Assembly: GCA_002946415.1 (NCBI GenBank)
Contig: NJPS01000046.1
Location: 434,001-498,000, forward strand
DNA: 64,000 bases
Reading direction: 5' to 3'
From: Rutstroemia sp. NJR-2017a BVV2
Taxonomy: Eukaryota > Ascomycota > Leotiomycetes > Helotiales > Rutstroemiaceae
Below the pieces are notes generated by a model. That model searched no databases, had not been told where the DNA came from, and saw only the letters and a list, made by a program, of their open reading frames with translations. The translations under genes and the position numbers were made by a program. Within the stretch, counting starts at the first letter, position 1. Every line of letters begins with the position of its first letter. Positions 54,748-64,000 of the stretch are shown piece after piece.

Positions 54748-56679
54748 AAGATGATTTTTTCCTGTAAATGCCTGTGCCCTCGGTTGGCGGCTTCCCGACA
54801 TGGATTAATGTGAAGCTTTTGCTTCCCTGTAGATATTGTGGGGGTTTCCGCATCTGAAGTCAATCTCTCCGGGTTGCTCTTGGATACTTACTGTCGCTTG
54901 GCATTTTGGATTGGCGTTTATTTTTTCTGGTGGACAGGACTTTTGATACCATAAGCGCAGGAAGACTCGTCTTACTTGCAGCTCGTTACGTTATGACTCT
55001 TGCTGAAATCTGGAGGAGGGGACCTTTGATTTGGGATACGCATTTCTCTTGATATTGGCAAATACCCGGTACTTGTCATCTCTTAGGGGGATTTAATGAT
55101 CTGTTGGATAATATAGACGCCACATTGTAGTATCCGGCGAAAAGATAGAGTCTGAGATCAGATATACCGATAAAAGATAATGTCTTCCCATGTATGAAAC
55201 CTCGGATGTAATTCATGAAGTCTAAGTGCATTGAGCGTTGTGATATTCTCCCAGTTCGGCCATTCCCAAAGGATGATGGAGCGCAAAGCTTGGTTGTACA
55301 CAAAACACGATGGTTGACTATGTCCGCGAGATATTGTGAGGATTTGTCACTCTGAAGTCCATGCGGGGAGGTTCAGACCCGGAATTGGTAATTGTGATGG
55401 TGTCGTTATGGCCGAATGAAGTCCATCCGCACGTTTCAGTAGTGTCACAGATCGAACCCCAAAAGTGCTCATTGGTCAAAGAAGATTTCCATTGACCCCA
55501 CTGAGTCGATGGCGTCTAGAATGTCACATCAATATGCAAGTTGAAGATCACCAAGGTTTGGTCACAAGTAACAGGTAAAATGAAGAATGAATGAAAATGT
55601 ACGGATGATTGTTCCGAATATCTTGCATCAGAAGGGCTTCAGTGTCTGATGAATTGCTGGACAAAGAGATCAGAGAACGAGCTTCAAAGTATGATATGGT
55701 ATGCAAATCAACAGTCTCGTGTGCTATGAGAGGACGAGGACACGATCGTCCTCATATGCTAGTTTTCGTAACCCTTTGCAGCTCACTACAGATTCCCAGC
55801 TCAGCCCGCTTTAACTTTATTTCGACATCTCTGGTAGACGTTTGGTATGAGAAATGACGCCGTACGTATCGTCGTATCCTATGGGATGAGACGAGGGCAA
55901 TAAACTGTATCAGGTATTGTTTCCTCTTCTATCACCTGTGTGGTAGTTGTATTTTTCCCGGCACATTACGTTGTAGCCTGCGCCCCTATTTCATCTCCGC
56001 AGGTCTTGCAGGAGTCTAGATGTGTGATTATGAAGAATCCCAAGTCCATGATCCGTAATCGCATTGGGTATCCTTTGTACCGACCAAGCTTCCTCACCTG
56101 CCAGATTCCTAATGCAACATTCAATGTTGTGAAAGCACAATTGATCACGGCAATTCTTCTGTCCATCAGGAAAAGTAATAGTTTTTGAGTCATTTATATC
56201 CTCGGTGAATGTAGTTCACTGCGTCAGGTAACCGCATTTTAGTTGCAGTGCTCTAAATTCCACCCCCGAAACGGAGGACCAAACGACGAACGACCCCTCC
56301 ACGGTACTCACTTCCAGTTCCAGGTCCCTTGAGATTCCGAGCCCCCAGCGATTTCTACTTCTCGCACAACACTACATCTCACATCAGCTCAGCGCCTGCA
56401 GAGACCTTTACTCGTCATCAGCCTGTGCCTGTTGAATTCACAAACAACACCTTGTTCACAGGGAAAGCAGGGCAGCCAATACAGTTGGATTGACCGTCGC
56501 GGAATTTCAACTATACTCCGAGTCCTGACTTAGCGATTGCGACCTCCAAAGGGCTGTACGAATACGAAACCACATCATTCCAGCCGGTGCACAGGAAAAC
56601 TGGCCGGACATTCGACGGATATTACGCAGCCTTTACCACTTCAAACAATACACTTCAAAATACCATGCGATAGCCAGCG
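54748..56679. other. 1.9-kb upstream region of the Zn2Cys6 gene
   Basis: No supported coding sequence. Probably the 3' UTR of the preceding gene and a long promoter/leader of the transcription factor gene; long regulatory regions are common for fungal regulators. Small frames at 55609-56193 were judged random. Confidence 0.45.
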
Positions 56680-59623
56680 ATGATGGACTCCATGCATCGT
56701 GAAAGCAATTCTTTCATTCCCCAGATTCCGGCGCCGCCTTTGATGAACCCCCCACCACAGATCTTCGGAGCTTACACTGCAGATGGCATGCCGATGCCCT
56801 CGACGTTACCTGATATGAGTGGGCCACTTTTCGGCGATGGGACCCTTCTCGACGAGAGTAATGAAGCAAAGAGGAGAAGGATAGCGAGAGTATGACAAGT
56901 TCCGAATCGAAGGAGAGAGGTTCATGACTGACATTATCAGGCTTGTGACATGTGTAGGAAGAAAAAGATCAAATGCGATGGGAAACTACCCGCTTGTACG
57001 CACTGTATCAACTACAAGACAGAGTGTGTCTTTACACAAGTCGAAAAGAAGAGGAACCCACCGAAAGGGTAAGAAAAATGAGAGCAATACATAACAAATC
57101 GCTGATTCCCGAATAGAGCGAAGTATATCGAGGGCTTAGAAAATCGTTTGGGACGCATGGAAAGTTTGCTACGGCTGTCTGGTTTGTCTACCGATTCCAT
57201 GCGCATAAGTGTCGACACCATCATAGTTGCTTACACTTTTTAAGGCCTTCTCAATGAAGACGACAATGGGCGAACGGACCTTAGTATGCTGGAGAAGAAG
57301 TTACAGGATAGGAATCAATCACGAAGGACGTCTGCTGCACCAGGCTCAAATCCCACATCTCCGGAACAAAGTACCCCGGGTCACAATGACGGGAATATCT
57401 CGACACCCCGCAGCGCTATAACATCACCAGAACCGCAAAGTAAGGATAAGGAGAAACGAAACAGCAAAGATAGCAAAGATGGACAAAGTGAGAATAAGGA
57501 AGAGCCGGTAGAAGCACTTTCTGATATGATGTGCTCCCTGGTTACAAATAACTGTGGGGAAACGAGATACATAGGTATGCAGCGGACTACATAGTGAGAG
57601 ACTCTGCTGACTGCGATAGGATCGTCTTCCGGCTTCTCCATCTTTTCACCGAAAGGTATTCAATGGGTCAATGAAAAGACGGGCGATTCGTCCTTTCAAG
57701 AAATGATATCATCTGCATCAGTCGACGACAATAAGTCGATGTACTGGAAACCAGAAGTGTTCGCCGATTTGTTCCACCGACCGATCTTCAAACAACTACC
57801 TCCCAAAAACGAATGTGTATCTCTGCTGAACGACTTCTTCGAGAATTTCAACTGCATGTTTCCGCTTTTTCATCAACCAACGTTCATGCATCTCGTCGAA
57901 CGGCAATATTCTCCCGATCCATACCAGGGTTCTGGATGGTGGGCTAGTCTCAACTGCGCGCTCGCTATTGCTCATCGTCTTCGCGTTATGAGCCACCTAG
58001 TACCACAGGATGAAGATACGAAAGCCTGGGGTTACCTGAAGAATGCGATGGGCGTATTTACGGAACTAACTATGCGGAATACGGACCTTCTTAGCGTGCA
58101 GGCGCTTTTGGGCATGGCATTGTTCATGCAGGGCACGCCTAATCCCCAGCCGTCTTTCTTTCTCGTAGCAGCGGCCATTCGGCTATCGCATAGTATCGGT
58201 CTCCACAAACGTGGTTCTGGCTTCAACCTGAACCCAGTAGAGATCGAGCAACGAAAGCGAGTTTTCTGGATTGGTTATATGTTAGACAAGGATATCTGCC
58301 TGCGATCTGGACGTCCACCTGCACAAGATGACGACGATATGAACGTTGAGCTACCTAGCGCTGACCCCGAGGACAACATTGGCAATATTCCTTTGGCAGA
58401 CGGAAAGGGCAAGGTGAACCTTTTCCGGCTGATGTGTGAATTTGCGACCATTGAAAGCAAAGTCTACAAACAACTTTACTCGACCAAAGCCTCGAAGCAG
58501 TCCGATGGAGAACTCCTGAACACTATCGGCGAGCTTGATCACCAGCTTGAAGAATGGAAAGATAGCATTCCCGTTGACTTCCGCCCAGAACATGAAATTA
58601 AAGCCTCACACACGCCCCTGATCCTTCATGTTGTTGTCCTTCATTTTGCTTATTACAACTGTCTTACTACTATTCATCGAATGTCTGTGCATCATGGGTA
58701 CTGGACAAGTCGACTTTCGAATTACGCTATTCAGGGTCTCAACGCTAGCCCCCTTAATCCTCGGGTATTTTCTTCTGCAGCTTTATGTGTGTCTGCTGCC
58801 CGCGCGTCCATCCATCTCATCAAATATGTTCCTCAGGGAGACTTTGCTTGTGTCTGGTAAGTCGCATGAAAACTGACTATATTGTGATTAAACTAACAAT
58901 CGTAGGCTTATTCTCTACTTTCCTGTTTCCGCATTGGTGACTCTTTTCGGAAATATCCTACAAAATCCTCAAGATCCAAGAGCTCGTTCTGACGTGCGCC
59001 TGATGAACCTTGTTGTAAACTTCCTTTCTATGCTAGGCGCCGAAGAAGAAAATGGAGGCGTGAAACGCATGCTAGGAGTCTGCTCGGAGTTCGAGAGAAT
59101 TGCAAAGGTCGTTCTTGACAAAGCAGAAAAGGAGACATCTTCAAGGAGGAAACGCAAGAGCCATGATGAACATACCAAATCCTCACATATCTCGAGGGCC
59201 GGCCAACCACGGACACCGATAGCAAACTCCTCTCAAACGCCAATGTCTGGAGTCTTTTCGCCCAACATGTCCAGCCATCTGAATCCTCATAATGGTTTCA
59301 GTCCCATGCAAGGCTCTTCGCCAAATGCAAATTGGCAGCCGGATTTTAACGGTACTGGGGGCGATTATATGGGGCCAGTTGCCACACCGTTTGGGGACAT
59401 CCAAGGGTTCACCAATGGCAACGAGGTTAATTCACCACTTAATCCTAATGCTTTCCAGCAACCTTTTGTTCCACAAGATTTGTGGCAAATGCCCATGACT
59501 CTAGAATGGGACTGGGCTGAAATGACTGGAGGCGCATACCAAAGTTTCGAAAACGGCGTTGTGGGTGACCCGGATCTGCATATGAACAATAACGCGCATC
59601 TGCAGCATCAAGGTGGAATGTAA
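56680..59623 (+). CDS. Zn2Cys6 fungal transcription factor with Fungal_trans domain
   Basis: 895 residues from six exons: 56680-56889, 56941-57068, 57117-57181, 57245-57574, 57620-58856, 58906-59623. The zinc cluster is C72-x2-C75-x6-C82-x6-C89-x2-C92-x6-C99 ([25 protein letters not shown]), preceded by a KRRRIAR nuclear-localisation-like patch, followed by linker EKKRNPPKG and a short coiled coil [22 protein letters not shown] Ser/Pro/Lys-rich spacer leads to the Fungal_trans regulatory domain (about 290-640) with [34 protein letters not shown] and ERKRVFW-like [24 protein letters not shown]. The C-terminus is Asn/Gln/Pro-rich with [16 protein letters not shown], a likely activation region. 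Target genes cannot be named from sequence. Confidence 0.93.
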
Positions 59624-60308
59624 GAGTTTGGTTTTAGCGTTGTATATTCTGGGCTGCGAGGGTTTGGTGTTCAAGGGGCATTTAGCATTAAGGATGATGG
59701 ATCACAAAGAACGGATTAACGGCTTAGGAAGCAATAGCGATTGCATGAAAACAGGGCGCATTTATTAGGGACTCATATGACTCGAGATGTTTACTTTTTT
59801 ACCTTCCGCTAATCGGTGGGAGGACGGAAATGGCTGTACAATGACTCTCCTCAGATTCGTACTGCGGCCTCGAGGGGTCTGCATAAGCACTGTAATAATG
59901 ATAAACTGACATTATAACTCACAAGTTTGCTCTTCAAATTTGCTGACATCTTAATTTCAGAAATTGTATCTGCCCGTACTAATTACTAGAATCATGTCAT
60001 AGAGCAGATGTGGTAATTGAGTCATCTCAAGCTCGTTGGGTGTATTTTGCTTCTAGACTTGACATAATTGCGCTAGTGGTCGCTTTCACTAATCAAGTGG
60101 CCCTGCCCACCTAATCAAGACATCATTACGGAAATCGAACCGACATGCGAATATTTGCCTTCCGCCACTAACTCCAACGTCAACGAGGACCTTTTCCAAT
60201 CTGCCCCGCGAGTCTATGAAATAGTGGTCGAAGTCACTGAAAGACACGAAACAGTGACCTGCAACCTCTTCTTTCCCTCCGAATACCACACAGCAGCTCT
60301 AGCCAAGC
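59624..60308. other. intergenic, Zn2Cys6 gene to m-AAA protease
   Basis: 685 bp, tandem. Frames at 60089-60346 overlap the start of the next gene and are not supported. Nothing else was seen. Confidence 0.4.
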
Positions 60309-63131
60309 ATGACATCGATGTTACGGCAGTCGAGGAATCTTGCTAGGATTTCTCATGCCACCATTCAATCCGCCGCACGAAATTCCCTTCGCACATCATC
60401 TCATACACCTCTACTGAGATCGCGGTTACTCGCACAGAAGGTGCGCACCTACTCTTCGAATTCTAATCAACCGAAGAAAGATGGGCGTGAGGTAGAGTCA
60501 AAGAATAAAGAGGCTCCTGCGCCATCCTCTAAGTCTGCTCCTGGGACAGAAAATCTTTACGATGGGAAAACACCTTTATCGAAACCGGACGAGAATGCGA
60601 AGGACTCAGAGAAAGATGACTCTCCATTAGCCGAGGGTATGGTCAGGTTGACGGATGAGGAGCTGAAGGAACTAGAAGAAATGATGTTATGGATGACGAG
60701 GGGCATGGGAAAGGAGCAGGCGGCATCTCTGAAGGACTCATTCCGGGACGTAGCAAAACACGGGATACCGGCCGAACTCAGGGACTTATTAGCTAAACAC
60801 AAGGACCGGCCACTAACTCTGTCTGAGACGGGAAAAGTTATGAAATTGTCCTTCCAAATGGCGAAGCGATTGGCAGAAAGGGACACATATGGCAAACAGA
60901 CAGACTTCCAGTCGAACGAATCGAAAGGCGCATTCGGCGGCGCCAGGCCTCCTCCTCCACCCAGAAGGAACCAGAACGGTGGTAAGGGTAGCAACAAGCA
61001 GGATGGTTTCAAGATCTCAGATGTCAAGATGGATTTGGGCTCCATATTGGTGTCAGCCTTCGTGTCGTACCTGCTGTACAGAACAGTATTCCCGGGCGAG
61101 AATGGCAAAGAAATCACATACCAAGAGTTCCGGAGCAAATTCTTTGACAAGGGACTGGTCAAGAAGCTTACAGTAGTCAACAAAGATAGAGTGCGAGTAG
61201 ACCTCCATACCGAGGCTGCACAATCAATGTATCCGGACAGCCCTCTTGGAAACCCAAACTTCCATTACTACTTTTCGATAGGATCAGCCGATTCGTTTGA
61301 ACAACGTATGGAAAGTGCACAAGATGAACTAGGAATCCCGACAGCGGAGAGAATTCCCATCAGCTACGCAACTGACGGCACTACATTTGCAATCTTAATG
61401 AGCTTTGGTCCTACGCTTTTGTTTATCGGTGCAATATGGTACTTCTCACGACGAGCCTCCGCGGGTGCTGGAAGCAACAGCGGGATCTTCGGAATGGGCA
61501 AAAGTCGGGCGAAACAGTTCAATCACGAGACGGATGTCAAAGTCAAATTCAAGGATGTTGCGGGTATGGATGAGGCCAAGCAAGAAATTATGGAATTTGT
61601 TGCCTTTTTGAAGACTCCTGAACAATTCCAGAGATTGGGTGCTAAGATTCCTCGTGGTGCTATTCTCTCTGGACCACCTGGTGAGTTCCCTACCTTCACA
61701 TCTACTTTCTTTTACTCTGCATCACCCCTGCCAGTATTTTTAGAATGCCCTGCTAACACAATCAGGTACCGGTAAGACGCTTTTAGCAAAGGCAACAGCT
61801 GGCGAGTCTGAAGTACCATTCTTCAGCGTTAGTGGTTCAGAATTCGTCGAAATGTTCGTCGGTGTTGGAGCGTCCAGAGTCCGTGATCTTTTCGCCATGG
61901 CAAGAAAGAGTACTCCATGTATCATCTTCATTGATGAAATTGATGCTGTTGGAAAATCTCGTGGCAAGTCGGGCTCATTTGGAGGTGGAAACGACGAGCG
62001 AGAAGCCACGCTTAATCAGATCTTGACTGAGATGGATGGTTTCAATACTGCCGAGCAAGTGGTTGTTCTTGCTGGTACTAACAGACCTGATGTACTTGAC
62101 AAGGCTCTAATGCGTCCTGGTCGTTTCGACAGACATATTGCCATCGATCGACCGACCATGGAGGGTCGAAAGCAGATCTTCGCGGTACACTTGTCGAAGG
62201 TTGTGACTAACGAGGATATTCCATACTTAACTGGACGACTTGCAGCTCTGACTCCTGGGTTTTCTGGTGCTGATATCGCTAACTGCGTTAATGAAGCTGC
62301 TCTTATCGGTAAGCAACCAACCCCCACTAGTCATCTTAGCAATCACTGACATTAGCAGCTGCTCGCACATCTGCAACTTCAATCGCTATGGTACATTTCG
62401 AACAGGCTATTGAGCGTGTCGTCGGCGGTCTGGAAAAGAGGTCATTGGTGCTGTCACCAGAAGAGAAGAAGACGGTCGCTTACCACGAAGCTGGACATGC
62501 TATCTGTGGTTGGTACTTCAAATGGGCCGATCCGCTTCTCAAAGTTTCCATTATTCCTCGTGGCCAAGGTGCTCTCGGTTATGCACAATACCTTCCTGCT
62601 GGCGACACATATCTCATGAACACGAATCAACTCATGGACCGTATGGCTATGACCATGGGTGGACGCGTGTCTGAAGAACTTCACTTCGACACCGTAACCA
62701 GTGGAGCCAGCGACGATTTTAACAAGGTCACCCGTCTTGCCACCGCCATGGTCACCAAATGGGGTATGTCTCAAAAGCTTGGTCCTCTCCACTTCGAAGA
62801 CAACGAGAACAAGCTCCACAAGCCATTTGCGGAAGCGACAGCCCAGACAATTGATTCCGAGGTTCGTCGTATTGTGGACGAAGCTTACAAGAAATGTAAG
62901 GATTTGCTCACAGAAAAGAAAGCGGAGGTTGGCATCATTGCGGAGGAGTTATTGAGTAAGGAGGTGCTTGGGCGAGACGATATGGTCAGATTGTTGGGAC
63001 CGAGACCCTTCGATGAGAATAAGGATTTCGTCAAGTACTTCGGTGGTGGAACTTTGGGAAAGAGTGCACCGCCACCACCTCCGAGCGAAGGTACCGACGC
63101 GCCTCCGGAAGAGCCCAGTCCAACTATCTGA
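60309..63131 (+). CDS. mitochondrial inner-membrane m-AAA protease subunit (Yta12/Afg3/FtsH family)
   Basis: ATP-dependent zinc protease facing the matrix, degrading misfolded inner-membrane proteins and processing proteins such as MRPL32. Exons 60309-61680, 61766-62308 and 62359-63131 give 895 residues. The N-terminus [18 protein letters not shown] is a basic, acid-free presequence. TM1 is near [21 protein letters not shown]2 near [20 protein letters not shown], with an intermembrane-space domain between. The AAA module starts [13 protein letters not shown]; Walker A GPPGTGKT is split by intron 1 at Gly458; Walker B is IIFIDEIDA; the second region of homology has RPGRFDRHI. The zinc site is His681-Glu682-Ala-Gly-His685. 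Two TM spans and the intermembrane domain mark m-AAA rather than i-AAA (Yme1). Which paralogue (Yta12 or Afg3) is not certain. Confidence 0.95.
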
Positions 63132-64000
63132 GGGCTTCACATTTAGGGCGACGGGGCAGAAATTGCCGTTGCCGTTGCCGTTGCTGGGGAGGTGAAGGTG
63201 CCAGTTACTTGTATGGAATTGAGCCTGTGTGTAGGTCTCTTCTCTCATCACATTATGGCGATGAAAAAAAGGGAAGCTGGAAGAGCGACGAATGATATCA
63301 ACGCATGCGAACGAGGAACGAACGAAAGAAAGCAGGCAGGCAAAAGCGACGAAAACACTTCACTCTTCTGGAAAATCTCTTTTGTGCGATGATGATAGCA
63401 TGGGGCACGTGGTTGGGATTTGACTACTCATTAGATAGATGGAAGCTACTAGGCTTGAAACCACTGGGAGGTGTGAATCGCATGGTAGTTAGTGATGCTG
63501 TGGGTGTGCACTGTGTATATGTATTATTATCATATCGAATGAGAAAGAGATATTGTATGTTAAGTCAAGTTTAAAAAAAGAGCAACGCCAACATGTAAGC
63601 TTCCATCGATTGTCCGCTGGTTTTTGTATTTTGTGACGCATCATTTCACAGGGAGCCAATGAATTTCATCACATATTCTCGCGACTTTTTGCGCCACAGT
63701 AAAAGAAGAAAAAATATGGTTCTGGTTTCTGGTTGTTGCATGTCTATAGGGTTCTAGATCTTCTGTCGAGAGCCCCAGAAACGAGAAGAAGAAATTGTAA
63801 GACGAACACACGGGGGTCGGAGAAGTATATACAGGCGAGACGAGGGGGTCACTCCGTGGACGTGATACCCCCGGCTGCAGTTCTAGCCCCGCTAGGGCTG
63901 CAGGCTCGGGGGTAGCAATAAGAGCAATAATACTGTACACCGAGAGTGTGCGCGGGTGTGTTCGGGTGTCGGGTGGGTTTTTCGTGGGCTGTTGTGGGCT
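63132..64000. other. 3' flank to window end
   Basis: 869 bp without a supported gene; presumably m-AAA 3' UTR then intergenic. Frames at 63305-63574 and 63641-63940 look random. The last 60 bp is G/T-rich with repeated GTGTNCGGGTG units and continues past the window. Confidence 0.4.
63163..63184. repeat. TTGCCG hexanucleotide repeat in 3' flank of m-AAA gene
   Basis: Three perfect TTGCCG copies starting about 30 nt after the stop codon. Confidence 0.85.

Noticed and set aside
55966..56193. 75-codon minus-strand frame with a hydrophobic segment
   Set aside because: Isolated, no conserved motif, overlaps an opposite frame of equal length.
1..64000. tRNA, rRNA, CRISPR, transposon or prophage features
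   Set aside because: No cloverleaf-like box A/B pair, no direct-repeat array, no transposase or integrase fragment and no terminal inverted repeats were seen by eye; a covariance-model scan was not possible.

Overview
The window is nuclear DNA of a filamentous ascomycete (Pezizomycotina). Evidence: short spliceosomal introns (about 45-180 nt) with GT..AG ends and CTNAC/CTAAT-like branch sites, pyrimidine-rich gene leaders, a Zn2Cys6 fungal transcription factor, the GPI-mannosyltransferase Smp3, a fungal DUF7137-type surface protein and a separate SKP1. Protein flavour and gene structure look Leotiomycete-like (Helotiales, the Botrytis/Sclerotinia group), but this placement is inference. I found no tRNA, rRNA, CRISPR, transposon or bacterial operon.

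Layout. 1-1.4 kb: 5' part of ribosomal protein uL1 (L10a) and a small secreted Cys-rich protein, both minus. 1.4-5 kb: no gene, but a 1-kb pyrimidine tract with a TCAC microsatellite. 5-6.6 kb: peroxisomal catalase (minus). 8.8-10.7 kb: ARL1 (minus) divergent from ribosomal protein eL39 (plus). 12.5-18.1 kb: SKP1 (minus) divergent from SMP3, then an acyl-CoA dehydrogenase (plus). 19.2-28.9 kb: TSC2/tuberin (minus) divergent from the exportin CSE1 (plus). 29.5-33.6 kb: eIF3 subunit L and a universal-stress-domain protein (plus). 36.9-37.9 kb: DUF7137-type membrane protein. 38.5-41.9 kb: CDK11-like kinase (minus) divergent from an NDUFAF7 complex I methyltransferase. 42.4-45.1 kb: a divergent pair encoding the two halves of the Tm-1 protein family (TIM-barrel PEP-hydrolase-like and Tm-1-like/UPF0261). 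45.4-50.9 kb: BOR1 borate/bicarbonate transporter and an alpha/beta hydrolase with a giant insert (both minus). 53-54.7 kb: Ser/Thr-rich single-pass wall-sensor-like protein. 56.7-59.6 kb: Zn2Cys6 regulator. 60.3-63.1 kb: mitochondrial m-AAA protease.

Most genes are unlinked housekeeping functions: translation (uL1, eL39, eIF3l), trafficking (ARL1, CSE1), ubiquitin ligase (SKP1), TORC1 control (TSC2), mitochondrial quality control (m-AAA, NDUFAF7), GPI synthesis (SMP3). The one pair whose arrangement suggests joint function is the Tm-1-like/TIM-barrel pair, which share a 544-bp divergent promoter region and are fused in one polypeptide in tomato Tm-1.

The most unusual DNA-level signal is a C-rich-to-G-rich sawtooth along the coding strand of long exons. 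It holds in both orientations across 38.4-45.1 kb and recurs in the acyl-CoA dehydrogenase, while neighbours such as TSC2, CSE1, eIF3l and the m-AAA gene lack it. Exon boundaries were deduced by eye from reading frame, splice sites and family knowledge.
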